Positions 1-9,730 are shown, counted from the first letter of the stretch. The stretch is DNA of 64,000 bases from Pseudomonas prosekii (GCF_900105155.1 NZ_LT629762.1:186001-250000), one strand, 5' to 3'. The notes: a model not told the origin generated them from the letters alone. Program-made: numbers and translations.

Positions 1-21
1 TGCTGAACATGGACTTCACGC

Positions 22-915
22 ATGCGTTTACGTCATATCGAAGTGATTCAGGCGCTGTTGCAGACCGGTCACCTGGGTACCGCCGCCGAATGGTTGCAGT
101 TGCCGGTGGCCGAGGTCGAAAGCGTCTTGCGCGACGCCGAGGGTCAGTTGGGTTTCATGCTGTTTTCCAGTGTGCGCGGCCGGTTGCAGGCCACGCGCGA
201 GGCGCGGCAACTGCAAGTCGAAATTGCCCACGTCTACCAGGCGCTGGAGCCGGTGCAACGTCTGGCCGACAGCCTCAAGCAATATCTCGCACCACCACTG
301 CGCGTCATCGGCACCCCACCGCTGGCCCAACAATTATTGCCCCACAGCATCGCGGCCCTGCGCCGACGTTTCCCCGATGCGCCGTGCACCCTCCTCAGCC
401 AACCCACCCGCGAGATCGTCCGTAGCCTGTTGCTGCGCGAGAGTGATCTGGGCCTGAGCCTGCACGATCCCGAGCACGCCGACGTCGATTGCCAAGTGAT
501 TGCCCAAGGCAAACTGCAATTGCTCGCGCCGCATGGCTGGCTGCAACCCAAACAGAAATATGTGTCAGTGCAGGATCTGGCCGGGCAGTCGATGGTCGGC
601 CTCGACGGCCATGATCCGCTGAGTCCGGCGCTGGAAACCAAATTGCAGGCATTGCGCCCGGCGCTGGTGATCCAGACGCGCGTGCAGACGCATCAAATGA
701 TGCGCAGCATGGTCGAGGCTGGCGAAGGCTTGGCCATCGTCGACCCGTTTACCGCGCTCGGCGCCAAGTCGTCCGGGCTCGACGTGTGCCCGTTGGCGCC
801 CGCCGTGCCGATCAGCCTCTATGCCTTGACCCTGAAGAACGCCGAGCCCTCGCCCGCCGTTCAGGCGTTGCTGGCGATCATCACGGAACAAGCCGTGGCG
901 ATGTTGTCGAGCTGA
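22..915 (+). CDS. LysR-family transcriptional regulator
   Basis: A 297-residue protein with LysR-type architecture. Residues 1-60 form a winged helix-turn-helix, with the usual run TAAEWLQLPVAEVESVLRDA followed by a glycine-leucine turn. About residues 90-290 form a periplasmic-binding-like effector domain, with a typical MVEAGEGLAIVDP segment near residue 230. The length matches the family. ATG at 22 is the only start that preserves the helix-turn-helix, but the ribosome site before it is weak. Its 3' end overlaps the convergent acetyltransferase gene by 35 nt. Target and inducer cannot be read from the sequence. Family call is firm, role unknown. Confidence 0.85.
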   Translation: MRLRHIEVIQALLQTGHLGTAAEWLQLPVAEVESVLRDAEGQLGFMLFSSVRGRLQATREARQLQVEIAHVYQALEPVQRLADSLKQYLAPPLRVIGTPPLAQQLLPHSIAALRRRFPDAPCTLLSQPTREIVRSLLLRESDLGLSLHDPEHADVDCQVIAQGKLQLLAPHGWLQPKQKYVSVQDLAGQSMVGLDGHDPLSPALETKLQALRPALVIQTRVQTHQMMRSMVEAGEGLAIVDPFTALGAKSSGLDVCPLAPAVPISLYALTLKNAEPSPAVQALLAIITEQAVAMLSS

Positions 916-1525
916 GCGGGTTTTCCAGCGGGTTATCAAACAAGCGATACCAGAACAACGCCACCTCGGCGGTGTTTGGATCGATGCCGCGATAGCGCAG
1001 ATGATCGATGCCGCCAATCACGTAACCGCAGCGCTCATAGAGCCGGCAGGCGCCCAGGTTGTTGTTCTGGGTTTCGAGCATGATGCCCGGCAACTTCTTC
1101 TTGCGACTCCAGAATTGCGCGACGTCCAGCAACGCCTTGGCCACGCCGTGGCGCCGCGCCGGAGCGTGCACCGCCAATTCATCGATGTGCGCAAAGCCGT
1201 TCCAATTGGTGCTGATGACCAAGTGGCCGACCGGCTCGTCATCCAGATACGCCATGAAAATCGCGCTGTCGGCGGCATCGCGGAAACTGCTGAACTCTTC
1301 CGGGTCGATGCCGTAACACTTGCGATAAGGCGTGATCGGCGTCACCGGCCACTGCGCCACCGTGGTATCGATGGCGGCGGCACCGTAAGCGGCGACTTCA
1401 AAACTGAAATCGCTGCCCCAGATGTAAGGCGCGAAACCCTCGTCGGCAACGCGTACCGACAGCCCTGGATACTTTGGATTCATGACCGGTTGCATGCTGG
1501 GAAAGGTCCTCATTCCTTGATGCAA
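881..1525 (-). CDS. GNAT-family N-acetyltransferase
   Basis: Up to 214 residues. The acetyl-CoA fold is visible from about residue 85. A beta strand (HIDELAVHAPARRHGVAKAL) carries the R/Q-x-x-G-x-G/A pyrophosphate loop in the form RRHGVA, and LETQNNNLGACRLYERCGY is the usual C-terminal helix and beta bulge. The start is uncertain. Internal ATGs at residues 11 and 15 are plausible, with AGGA-like sequence upstream, and would shorten the protein to about 200 residues and remove the 16-nt overlap with the decarboxylase gene upstream. It may be co-transcribed with ldcA. Substrate unknown; a polyamine or amino acid is only a guess from the neighbour. Confidence 0.8.
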   Translation of the reverse strand: MHQGMRTFPSMQPVMNPKYPGLSVRVADEGFAPYIWGSDFSFEVAAYGAAAIDTTVAQWPVTPITPYRKCYGIDPEEFSSFRDAADSAIFMAYLDDEPVGHLVISTNWNGFAHIDELAVHAPARRHGVAKALLDVAQFWSRKKKLPGIMLETQNNNLGACRLYERCGYVIGGIDHLRYRGIDPNTAEVALFWYRLFDNPLENPLSSTTSPRLVP

Positions 1526-3765
1526 TCGACGGTGTAGTGCCGTCCATTGCCCTCGTCTTCGTGTTGCAATCCGTGCACATCGGCGACAAATCCGGGGAAG
1601 CTGCTGTCGAAGGTACGGGCGAATGAAAGGTAATCGATGATCGAGCGGGTCGACTCGGTGAAGCGCTCACCGGGCATGATCAACGGAATGCCCGGCGGGT
1701 ACGGCACCAGCATCACCGCCGCAATGCGCCCATCCAGCGCATCGATCGAGACCGCCTCGACCTCGCCGCGCACCAGTTGATCATAGGCGTCGGCGGGTTT
1801 CATGGCGATTTCCGGGAGCACGGTGTACATGCGTTTGAGGTGTTTGGCCGTGGCGTTGATGCGGTAGCAGGTGTGCAGTTGATCACACAGATCGCGCAGG
1901 CCCATGCCTTGATACCGCGTCGGGTTCTCTTGCGCGACACACGGCAGGCACGCGCCGAGGCTGACGTTGGCGTCGTAGCTGCGCTTGAATTCGAGCAGCT
2001 CGGTGAGCAGCGTGCTCCATTTGCCTTTGGTGATGCCCATCGAGAACAGCACTAGAAAGGAATACAGGCCAGTCTTCTCGACCACCAACCCGCGTTCCCA
2101 GAGGAATTTGCTCACCACCGCCGCCGGAATCCCGCGCTCGCTGAGGGCACCGCCAGCGGTCAGGCCCGGCATGACCAAGGTGACTTTGATTGGATCAAGC
2201 AACACGTAATCATCGGTTACGCCGCCAAAACCATGCCAATCGGCGTCGGGTTGCAGCAGCCAGTCTTCAGTGCTGACGCGATTGATGCCTTCCACCGACG
2301 GCGGCTGCCAGATCGAAAACCACCAATCGTCCGCCGCAATGTGCTGACGCAGATTGGCCAGCGCCCGGCGGAAACTCAGCGCCTCATCGAACATTTCCTG
2401 TAACAGCGAACGCCCGGCCGGGCCTTCCATCATCGCCGACGCGACGTCCAGCGAGGCGATGATGCTGTATTGCGGCGAGGTGGAGATGTGCATCATGAAC
2501 GCTTCGTTGAAGCGATCGCGGTCCAGTTGCCGCGCGCCGCCGTCCTGCACGTGAATCATCGAGGCCTGACTGAACGCGGCGAGCAATTTGTGCGTGGAAT
2601 GGGTGGTGAACACCAGCGGGCTGTCTTCGCTGCGCGCAGTGCCCATGCCGTAGCGTCCGGCGAAGAATTCGTGAAACGCCGCGTAGGCATACCAGGCTTC
2701 GTCGAAATGCAGGACTTCGACGCTGTTGCCCAGTTGCTGTTTGATCAGCTCGGCGTTGTAGCAGAGGCCGTCGTAGGTCGAGTTGGTTACCACTGCCAGT
2801 TTGACTTTAGGCTCGCGGCCCTTGGTCAGCGGGCTGGCGTCGATTTTCGCCTGGATCGATTCGCGGCTGAATTCGCTTAACGGAATCGGGCCGATGATCC
2901 CCAGTTCATTGCGCTCGGGGCACAGGTACAGCGGAATGGCGCCAGTCATGATGATCGAGTGCAGTACCGATTTATGGCAGTTGCGGTCGACCAGGACCAG
3001 GTCATCGCGAGCGACCATGGAATGCCAGACAATCTTGTTCGCGGTCGAGGTGCCGTTGATCACGAAGAAGGTGTGATCGGCGCCAAAATTGCGCGCGGCC
3101 CGCGCCTCAGCCTCGGCCAGCGGGCCCGTGTGATCAAGCAGCGAACCGAGCTCCGGGACTGCCACCGACAAGTCCGAGCGCAGGGTGTTTTCACCGAAAA
3201 ACTGGTGAAACGCCTGCCCCACCGGGCTCTTGTGATACGCCACGCCACCACCGTGGCCGGGCGTGTGCCAGGAATAGTTGGAATCGGCGGTGTGCTGCAC
3301 CAGCGCCTTGAAGAATGGCGGGAGCAGACCGTCGAGGTATTTGCGCGCGGCGCGGGCGACTTGGCGGGCGGGGAACGGCACGGTGTCTTCGAACAGGTAA
3401 AGGATGCCGCGCAGTTGATTGAGCTCGGCCATCGCATCGGCCGGGGCGTTTTCCAGTGTGACCTGTTCACCGAGCGCGAAGATCGGCAAGTCCGGCGCCC
3501 GAACACGCGCCAGACCGATCAATTCGGCCATATTGTGTAACAAATGCGAGTTGGAGCTGGCGTCCTCGGCGGCGATCAACATGCACGAGAGGCCGTGATG
3601 GGTCGACGCCACGAGGCGCCCTTCGGCGTAATCCATCGCACTCAAAATGCTGAAGCCTTCCTGCTCCAGCTCCCGCGCGATCCCGCGCACGCGATCGCCG
3701 GCAACCGTGTCGGCCTTGATGTCGCGGTGCACGATCAGCACCGGAAATTTCAAATCTTTGTACAT
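1510..3765 (-). CDS. ldcA: Orn/Lys/Arg decarboxylase, probably lysine decarboxylase LdcA
   Basis: A 751-residue fold-type I PLP decarboxylase, the same length as P. aeruginosa LdcA (PA1818). The N-terminal wing domain covers about residues 1-130. The PLP domain has GTSTANK near 238-244, HKS at 264-266, the aspartate of HFDEAWYAY (D355) and the Schiff-base lysine K393 in THSTHKLLAAF. The C-terminal domain ends near PGERF. LdcA converts lysine to cadaverine in lysine catabolism. Assignment to lysine rather than arginine or ornithine rests on synteny: dnaQ, rnhA, methyltransferase, gloB and mltD follow in the PA1816-PA1812 order. The usual downstream antiporter gene (ldcB) is absent here; an acetyltransferase takes its place. 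Confidence 0.85.
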   Translation of the reverse strand: MYKDLKFPVLIVHRDIKADTVAGDRVRGIARELEQEGFSILSAMDYAEGRLVASTHHGLSCMLIAAEDASSNSHLLHNMAELIGLARVRAPDLPIFALGEQVTLENAPADAMAELNQLRGILYLFEDTVPFPARQVARAARKYLDGLLPPFFKALVQHTADSNYSWHTPGHGGGVAYHKSPVGQAFHQFFGENTLRSDLSVAVPELGSLLDHTGPLAEAEARAARNFGADHTFFVINGTSTANKIVWHSMVARDDLVLVDRNCHKSVLHSIIMTGAIPLYLCPERNELGIIGPIPLSEFSRESIQAKIDASPLTKGREPKVKLAVVTNSTYDGLCYNAELIKQQLGNSVEVLHFDEAWYAYAAFHEFFAGRYGMGTARSEDSPLVFTTHSTHKLLAAFSQASMIHVQDGGARQLDRDRFNEAFMMHISTSPQYSIIASLDVASAMMEGPAGRSLLQEMFDEALSFRRALANLRQHIAADDWWFSIWQPPSVEGINRVSTEDWLLQPDADWHGFGGVTDDYVLLDPIKVTLVMPGLTAGGALSERGIPAAVVSKFLWERGLVVEKTGLYSFLVLFSMGITKGKWSTLLTELLEFKRSYDANVSLGACLPCVAQENPTRYQGMGLRDLCDQLHTCYRINATAKHLKRMYTVLPEIAMKPADAYDQLVRGEVEAVSIDALDGRIAAVMLVPYPPGIPLIMPGERFTESTRSIIDYLSFARTFDSSFPGFVADVHGLQHEDEGNGRHYTVDCIKE

Positions 3766-3974
3766 GAGGCTCAGTGTCCTGAGGCGGCAGAGCGCAGCCC
3801 GCCAATTTCATCAGGGTAGAGGGTTGCGGCGAATGTGGCGAGTGCGGATGCCCTGAAGCGGGTCAGGCGCTGCACCATCATGTGGCCAGCAGTGTTGGGC
3901 AAAAATGCTGAATTGGGGATAGTTAGATCCCGTCGTCAATAGTCTTTATCAAAATCCCAATTATGAAGAAGAGT

Positions 3975-4790
3975 GACATCCCGTGGCGAGGGGGCTCGCC
4001 CCCGTTGGGGCGCGAAGCGCCCCCCTGCATTCCAACAGTCACACCGCATGCGCAGGATTGGCGACTGCTGCGCAGCCGAACGGGGGCAAGCCCCCTCGCC
4101 ACAGGTTAGCGTCAGCCTCAGACCTGGGCTTTGCCTCGGCTAGTTGCTGCCACGATAGTGATCAGAATCCCAAATCTGAAGAAGAGTGACATCCCGTGGC
4201 GAGGGGGCTTGCCCCCGTTGGGGCGCGAAGCGGCCCCCTGCATTTCTCCAATCACACCGCATGCGCAGGATTGGCGACTGCTGCGCAGCCGAACGAGGGC
4301 AAGCCCCCTCGCCACAGGTTAGCGCTAGCCTCAGATCTGTGCTTTGCCTAGGCGATTTGCTGCCACGATAGTGATCAGAATCCCAAATTTGAGTAAGGGT
4401 GACATCCCGTGGCGAGGGGGCTTGCCCCCGTTGGGGCGCGAAGCGACCCCCTGCATTTCCACAGTCACACCGCATGTGCAGGATTGGCAACTGCTGCGCA
4501 GCCGAACGGGGGCGAGCCCCCTCGCCACAGGTTAGCGCTAGCCTCAGACCTGGCTTTGCCTCGGCGAGTTGCTGCCAGGATAGTGATCAGAATCCCAAAT
4601 TTGAGGCGGGTGACATCCCGTGGCGAGGGGGCTTGCCCCCGTTGGGGCGCGAAGCGGCCCCCTGCATTCCAACAGTCACACCGCATGTGCAGGATTGACG
4701 ACTGCTGCGCAGCCGAACGGGGGCAAGCCCCCTCGCCACAGGTTAGCGCTAGCCTCAGGCCTGGGCTTTTGCTTCGGCGAGTTGCTGCCA
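3975..4790. repeat. Four-unit tandem repeat (about 212 bp) of a REPIN joined to a dnaQ 3'-end copy
   Basis: Units start at 3975, 4188, 4401 and 4612 (periods 213, 213 and 211). Each opens with GACATCCCGTGGCGAGGGGG, continues through a REP pair in opposite orientation (GTGGCGAGGGGGCTTGCCCC and its complement about 100 bp later), and then has about 50 bp closely matching the last codons of dnaQ (about 4745-4793). In the last unit that stretch is the real dnaQ terminus. A degenerate half unit with AAAATCCCAA lies just before 3975. The region 3766-3974 is otherwise the upstream region of ldcA. The array lies between the dnaQ stop and the ldcA start. Confidence 0.9.
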
Positions 4791-5513
4791 CAGTGATGGT
4801 GCGCCGGCAGACTTGGCGATCGCTTCGAGTCGCGCTACGTGTTGCGCCAGGTCATCTTCGCTGGCCGGAATGATCCGCGTTGGTCGGCGATCCACCGGCA
4901 AGCGGCGGATTTCCGTGGCGGAGTTATCTGCGCCGTCGCCCGAGCCGTTGCCGTCCGAAGCATTACCGGCCAGCGACAGGCTGGTCTGGCCGCCGGTCAT
5001 GGTCAGGTAAACGTCAGCGAGAATCTCGGAGTCGAGCAAGGCGCCGTGCAACTCACGGCCGGAGTTGTCGACGCCGTAACGTTTGCACAAGGCATCGAGG
5101 CTGTTGCGCTGACCCGGGTGACGTTCCCGGGCCATCATCAAGGTGTCGAGGATCGAGCAATGCTGGGTGATGTCAGCGCGGTCGTGCTGGCCCATCAGCG
5201 CGAATTCGTTGTTGATGAAACCAACGTCGAACGCCGCGTTATGGATGATCAGCTGTGCGCCTTTGATGAATTCGAAAAACTCATCGGCGACTTCATTGAA
5301 ACGCGGCTTGCCGACCAGGAATTCGTTGGTGATGCCGTGAACGCCGATGGCGCCTTCATCACTCTCGCGGTCCGGTTGCAGGTAAACGTGGAAATGCCGG
5401 CCAGTGAGGCGCCGACCGATCAACTCGACACAACCGATTTCGATAATCCGGTGGCCGTCGGTCACCGGCATGCCGGTGGTTTCGGTATCGAGTACAACGG
5501 ATCTGGTGGCCAT
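4755..5513 (-). CDS. dnaQ: DNA polymerase III epsilon subunit (3'-5' proofreading exonuclease)
   Basis: 252 residues. All DEDDh exonuclease motifs are present: ExoI DTETTG (D9, E11), ExoII HNAAFD (D96), and ExoIII with H156 and D161 in HGALLDSEILADVY. The C-terminal tail after TGGQTSL (about 175 onward) is variable and in this family contacts the alpha polymerase subunit. The protein proofreads within the replicative core polymerase. It lies downstream of rnhA on the same strand, the usual Pseudomonas pairing. The last dozen or so codons lie inside the flanking tandem repeat, so copies of the gene end recur in the noncoding units. Confidence 0.97.
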   Translation of the reverse strand: MATRSVVLDTETTGMPVTDGHRIIEIGCVELIGRRLTGRHFHVYLQPDRESDEGAIGVHGITNEFLVGKPRFNEVADEFFEFIKGAQLIIHNAAFDVGFINNEFALMGQHDRADITQHCSILDTLMMARERHPGQRNSLDALCKRYGVDNSGRELHGALLDSEILADVYLTMTGGQTSLSLAGNASDGNGSGDGADNSATEIRRLPVDRRPTRIIPASEDDLAQHVARLEAIAKSAGAPSLWQQLAEAKAQA

Positions 5514-5661
5514 CAGTGCTCAGCTCTCAACGGGTCAATCGTGCAAAAGCGGCGATCTTAACATGCTCGCCGCCGGAGCAAAGCGTGCTGGCGACGCAGT
5601 CTTCAATGACACCGCGTCAGCGTTCCTCGCGGGCAGGCTCGCTGCTACAAAGGAATGCACT

Positions 5662-5692
5662 GATCGTTCCCATCCTCTGCGTGGGAACGATC
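5662..5692. repeat. Perfect 11-bp palindrome downstream of rnhA
   Basis: Arms GATCGTTCCCA and TGGGAACGATC are separated by 9 nt. The rest of the rnhA-dnaQ spacer (5514-5700) also contains a REP-like half, GCGGGCAGGCTCGCTGCTAC, just upstream. There is no T-tract on either side, so this looks more like a dispersed palindromic repeat than an intrinsic terminator. A decayed relative (GATCCTTCCCACGCAGAGCG) lies near 37602-37632. Confidence 0.7.
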
Positions 5693-5700
5693 GCCACAGA

Positions 5701-6153
5701 TCAATCCTGCTTGTAACCGCGTACTTCGTCGACGCCGCGGTTGGCCAGTTGGTCAGCGCGTTCGTTGCCATGGTGGCCGATGTGGCCGCGTACCCATTTC
5801 CAGGTCACGGTGTGGCGGTTGACCTGCTCGTCGAGCAACTTCCACAGGTCGGCATTCTTCACCGGTTCTTTCGCCGCCGTCTTCCAGCCGCGTTTTTTCC
5901 AGTTGGCCATCCATTCGTTGATGCCCTTCATCACGTACTGCGAATCCGTCACCAGCAGCACGTCGCAGGAACGCTTGAGTTCTTCCAGGCCTTTGATCGC
6001 GCCCATCAGTTCCATGCGGTTGTTGGTGGTGTTGGCTTCGCCGCCCCACAATTCCTTTTCGACGCCTTTGCACACCAGCAGAGCGCCCCAGCCGCCGGGG
6101 CCAGGGTTGCCTTTGCAGGCGCCATCAGTGAACAGTTCTACGCTATCGCTCAT
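5701..6153 (-). CDS. rnhA: Ribonuclease HI
   Basis: 150 residues, close to the E. coli enzyme in length. The four catalytic acidic residues fall at the canonical positions D10 (LFTDGAC), E48 (NRMELMGA), D70 (VTDSQY) and D134 (NERADQLA), with the flexible-loop histidine at H124. The enzyme degrades RNA in RNA:DNA hybrids. The gene is upstream of dnaQ on the same strand with a 187-bp spacer holding a REP half and a palindrome, and downstream of the methyltransferase gene. Confidence 0.97.
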   Translation of the reverse strand: MSDSVELFTDGACKGNPGPGGWGALLVCKGVEKELWGGEANTTNNRMELMGAIKGLEELKRSCDVLLVTDSQYVMKGINEWMANWKKRGWKTAAKEPVKNADLWKLLDEQVNRHTVTWKWVRGHIGHHGNERADQLANRGVDEVRGYKQD

Positions 6154-6266
6154 GCCAATCTATCCAGAAAAATGCGGGGAAAATGCGCGAAAAATGCGCT
6201 GGCTCACCGATCCGCGATCGACGATGCCCGAGGCCGGGATCACCCGGCCGGGAAAATAAAGAAGGT

Positions 6267-7037
6267 TTACGGCTCGATATTGCGACGATTGACCTTGGCC
6301 ATCGGCAACGGAATCAGCTTGCCCATCGGCTCACGCCGGGCCTGACGCACCGGCCGCAGCCCAACGGCAATCTTGCGCGCGACCAGTAAATAGAAGCCGC
6401 CGCCCGACAGTTGCCAGTCACCGGCCTTGCGCTCCCAGCCTGCCAGACGGGCCTGCCATTTGGGCGACGCAAGCGGCGGACGATAGCACCCGAAGCGGCG
6501 TTTCTCCAGCGCGAAGCCCAGCAGGTTCAGCCAGTCGCCGACCCGCGACGGCGAAATGCAGCGGGCTTTGCGCATCGCGTCATTGGCGAACATATGGCGC
6601 AGGCCCCAGGTGCTCCAGGGGTTGATGCCGACGATCACCAGATGCCCGCCGGGCCGCACGCTGCTGGCCGCTTCACGCAGCAAACCGTGGGGCGACAGGC
6701 AAAAATCCAGCCCATGCTGCAACACCACGACGTCGGCGGCGTGCTCGCTCAGCGGCCACGCCTGCTCTTCGCAGACAATCTCGACGCCGGGCAACGGCGC
6801 ACCGAGGCGCACATTGCGCTGCACTTGCGGCGCTGCCGGCGGGGTTTCCGCCGATGGACCGTAGTGCACAAGATAGCCGCCGAAGAACCGGCCCAGCTCT
6901 TCGTCGAGCATGCGTCGTTCTTCGTCCAGCAGAAATTGCCCGATCGGGCCGGCCAGCCATTCACGGGCGGCGCTGATCAATGCCAGCCACTCAGGATCGG
7001 CCTGAGCGAACGCTTTATCGGTCATTGCATTCTCCAA
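6267..7037 (-). CDS. SAM-dependent methyltransferase-like protein next to gloB
   Basis: Up to 256 residues; an internal ATG at residue 5 (7025) is an equally good start. The Rossmann-like core is recognisable: an acidic strand end ([13 protein letters not shown]), [20 protein letters not shown], and the class I motif [20 protein letters not shown]. The glycine-rich motif I is weak, as in other members of this proteobacterial family next to rnhA and gloB (PA1814 in PAO1). It is transcribed divergently from gloB across about 55-65 bp. Substrate unknown. Confidence 0.8.
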   Translation of the reverse strand: MENAMTDKAFAQADPEWLALISAAREWLAGPIGQFLLDEERRMLDEELGRFFGGYLVHYGPSAETPPAAPQVQRNVRLGAPLPGVEIVCEEQAWPLSEHAADVVVLQHGLDFCLSPHGLLREAASSVRPGGHLVIVGINPWSTWGLRHMFANDAMRKARCISPSRVGDWLNLLGFALEKRRFGCYRPPLASPKWQARLAGWERKAGDWQLSGGGFYLLVARKIAVGLRPVRQARREPMGKLIPLPMAKVNRRNIEP

Positions 7038-7090
7038 AGCGCCAGGAAGTTCTAAGATGCGCCAATGTTTTCCGCTTGGCGAATCCGACG

Positions 7091-7858
7091 ATGATACAGA
7101 TCAGTGCCCTGCCCGCCTTCACCGACAACTACATCTGGTTGTTACAGGACCACCGTACCCAGCGCTGCGCCGTGGTCGATCCGGGCGATGCCGCGCCGGT
7201 ACAAGCCTGGCTCGCGGCGCATCCGGGCTGGGTGCTCAGCGATATTCTGATCACTCACCATCATCATGACCATGTCGGCGGCGTCCAGCAGCTGAAAAAT
7301 GCGACCGACGCAAAAGTCTACGGCCCGGCCAGCGAGAATATCCCGGCGCGCGACGTTGCGCTCAAGGACAACGACCGCATCAATGTGCTCGATTGGGAAT
7401 TCGAGGTGTACGCCGTGCCCGGCCACACCCTCGGCCACATCGCGTTTTATCACCACGGCCTGCTGTTTTGCGGCGACACCCTGTTTGCCGCCGGTTGCGG
7501 CCGCCTGTTCGAAGGCACGCCGCAGCAGATGCACACCTCGCTGACACGTCTGGCGGCGTTGCCCGAAGATACGCTGGTGTATTGCACCCACGAGTACACC
7601 TTGAGCAATTTGAAGTTTGCCGTCGCCGTCGAACCGGGCAACCCGGACACCGCCGAACGGCTGGCAAAAGTCAGCGCTCAACGCGAGGCGGGGATCATGA
7701 CGCTGCCCTCGACTTTGGCCCTGGAAAAGCTCACCAATCCGTTTTTGCGGGTCGACGAAACATCCGTTAAAGAAAAAGTGGACGAACGGAATGGAACCCT
7801 GCACGAGGGTCCCACTGCGGTTTTTGCTGCCTTGCGCGCTTGGAAAGACAAGTTCTAA
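7091..7858 (+). CDS. gloB: Hydroxyacylglutathione hydrolase (glyoxalase II)
   Basis: 255 residues. A metallo-beta-lactamase fold with the binuclear metal motif THHHHDH (residues 55-61), then [10 protein letters not shown] and [18 protein letters not shown], and a histidine in [10 protein letters not shown]. It hydrolyses S-lactoylglutathione to lactate and glutathione in methylglyoxal detoxification. The start [10 protein letters not shown] is conserved in the family; the reading frame stays open upstream to 6980 but that stretch overlaps the divergent gene and shows no homology. mltD follows after about 100 bp, as in other Pseudomonas. Confidence 0.96.
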   Translation: MIQISALPAFTDNYIWLLQDHRTQRCAVVDPGDAAPVQAWLAAHPGWVLSDILITHHHHDHVGGVQQLKNATDAKVYGPASENIPARDVALKDNDRINVLDWEFEVYAVPGHTLGHIAFYHHGLLFCGDTLFAAGCGRLFEGTPQQMHTSLTRLAALPEDTLVYCTHEYTLSNLKFAVAVEPGNPDTAERLAKVSAQREAGIMTLPSTLALEKLTNPFLRVDETSVKEKVDERNGTLHEGPTAVFAALRAWKDKF

Positions 7859-7957
7859 GCGGGCTCCCGGCGGGTCCGATAAATCTGAATGGTTGACCGC
7901 AAGGGGTGCGCTTTCTAGAATCGCCCGACATTTTTGCCCGGAACTTACTTCCAGCCA

Positions 7958-9421
7958 ATGTCGTCATCTATTCGTAAAGCCATCAATTCAGACGCATTGA
8001 CCCGCCTGGCTCAAGCCATCGCGGTGGCTGTGTCCGCCACTCTGGCGGGCTGTTCAAGCCATGTCCCGCAAACCGAAATCACCCATACACCCAACGTTGC
8101 CGCTCGCGCCAAACAGAAGCCGATCTGGATCAACGAGAAGCCCACACCACAAATTCCACAGGACGTCTGGGAGCGCATGCGCCAAGGCTTCCAGTTGCAG
8201 GACAGCGTCAGCGTCAACCCGCGCATCGAGCAACAGCGCCTGTGGTTCGCCAGCAACCCGTCCTTCCTCGAAAATGCCGGCGAACGCGGCAGCCTCTACA
8301 TTCACTACATCGTCGAGCGCCTCGAAGAACGCAACATGCCGCTGGAACTGGCGCTGCTGCCAGTGATTGAAAGCGCCTACAACCCGATGGCTTACTCGCG
8401 CGCCGACGCAGTGGGCTTGTGGCAGTTCATTCCGTCCACCGGGCGTTATTTCAATCTGCGGCAAACCCGTTTCTATGATGGCCGTCGCGATATCACCGCT
8501 TCAACCACGGCGGCGATGGATTACCTGACCCGCCTGCACGACATGTTCAACGGTGACTGGCTGCTGGCCCTCGCCTCGTATAACGCGGGCGAAGGCACGG
8601 TCAGCCGCGCCATCGAGCGCAACGAGAAGCTCGGCCTGCCGACCGACTACTGGAACCTGCCACTGCCGGCCGAAACCCAGGCCTATGTGCCGAAGTTGCT
8701 GGCGCTGTCGCAAGTGGTGCTGGCGCCGGAAGCCTACGGGGTCAACCTCAACCCGATCGCCAACGAACCGTATTTCCAAGTCGTCGAAATCAACCAGCGC
8801 ATGGACCTGTCCAAGGTTGCGGCGGTCGCCAACATCGACGAAGACGAGCTGTTCCAGCTCAACCCGGCCTTCAAGCAGCGCACCACCATCGACGGCCCCC
8901 AGCATTTGCTGGTGCCGACGTCCAAGGCGCAACTGCTCACGGCCAGCCTGTCGACCATGCGCCCGGACGAGCTGATCAGTCAGCGTTCGCTCAAGCCTGT
9001 GTTCGAAGGCGCTGACAGTGCGGAAATCGCCCAGCTCAAACGCGCTTACCGGGTCAAACGTGGCGATAACCTCGGCACCATCGCCAAGGCCAACAAGGTC
9101 GATGTGCGGGATTTGCAGCGCTGGAACAAGTTGACCGGGAAAAACCTCAAGGTTGGCCAGACCCTGGTCATGCAGGACAAAACCCCGGCCAAGCGCAGTG
9201 GTCGCGTCAACACCGTTATCGCCGCGAACAGCAAAACCAAAGCCTCCTCCAAAACCACCAGCAAATCGCAGCAGACCCAGTACAAGGTCAAGCAAGGCGA
9301 TTCGCTGTATATGGTTGCCAAACGTTTCAACGTTGAAATGCAACACCTCAAGCGCTGGAATCCGCGCGTTGGCCAGGCGCTGAAGCCAGGCCAGATGCTG
9401 ACGGTGTCGTCGCCACGCTAA
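7958..9421 (+). CDS. mltD: Membrane-bound lytic murein transglycosylase D
   Basis: 487 residues from ATG 7958; an in-frame ATG at 7934 would only lengthen the leader. The lipoprotein signal ends in LAGC with C32 as the lipidated cysteine. A family 1 lytic transglycosylase domain follows, with catalytic E138 in LLPVIESAYNPMAYS and the motif AVGLWQFIPSTGRYF. Two LysM peptidoglycan-binding domains lie near the C-terminus (about 361-402, beginning YRVKRGDNL, and 443-485, beginning YKVKQGDSL). It cleaves peptidoglycan from the outer-membrane face. A clear terminator follows the stop. Confidence 0.95.
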   Translation: MSSSIRKAINSDALTRLAQAIAVAVSATLAGCSSHVPQTEITHTPNVAARAKQKPIWINEKPTPQIPQDVWERMRQGFQLQDSVSVNPRIEQQRLWFASNPSFLENAGERGSLYIHYIVERLEERNMPLELALLPVIESAYNPMAYSRADAVGLWQFIPSTGRYFNLRQTRFYDGRRDITASTTAAMDYLTRLHDMFNGDWLLALASYNAGEGTVSRAIERNEKLGLPTDYWNLPLPAETQAYVPKLLALSQVVLAPEAYGVNLNPIANEPYFQVVEINQRMDLSKVAAVANIDEDELFQLNPAFKQRTTIDGPQHLLVPTSKAQLLTASLSTMRPDELISQRSLKPVFEGADSAEIAQLKRAYRVKRGDNLGTIAKANKVDVRDLQRWNKLTGKNLKVGQTLVMQDKTPAKRSGRVNTVIAANSKTKASSKTTSKSQQTQYKVKQGDSLYMVAKRFNVEMQHLKRWNPRVGQALKPGQMLTVSSPR

Positions 9422-9426
9422 TAAAG

Positions 9427-9453
9427 AGCCCCTGAATTCAGGGGCTTTTTTTT
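9427..9453 (+). terminator. Intrinsic terminator of mltD
   Basis: A perfect 20-nt palindrome AGCCCCTGAATTCAGGGGCT begins 5 nt after the mltD stop and runs into a tract of eight T residues. Confidence 0.95.
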
Positions 9454-9470
9454 ACCCAGAATCCGCATCC

Positions 9471-9622
9471 CCTGTAGCAGCTGCCGAGCCCCGCGAGGCT
9501 GCGTCCGGCTGCGCAGCAGTCGTAAAACCTGAGTGCCAGATATTCCTGATACACCGCGTCATCTCAATTCACGACTGCTTCGCAGCCGAACGCAGCCTCG
9601 CAGGCTCGGCAGCTGCTACAGG
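9471..9622. repeat. Inverted REP pair of the CTGTAGCAGCTGCCGAG type
   Basis: The left arm starts CCTGTAGCAGCTGCCGAGCC and the right arm ends GGCTCGGCAGCTGCTACAGG, about 65-75 bp apart, each followed inward by a GCAGCC-type REP core. This REPIN sequence class differs from the other REP elements in the window. It fills most of the 309-bp spacer between mltD and nppA1. Confidence 0.8.
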
Positions 9623-9730
9623 CCGTCTATCCCTGCAATTAACCACGCATTAAGCCCCTGTCTTTTTCCTGTCGATACAAGCTGTTACTGTACTGGCCAC
9701 AAAGCCCCAGCCGCCTGGATCTGATTTGAC

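Noticed and set aside
4118..4873. Several 60-150 codon frames in the tandem repeat rich in EGACPRWGAK and GQAPSPQ
   Set aside because: They are translations of the REPIN units in different frames, repeated with the units, without start signals.
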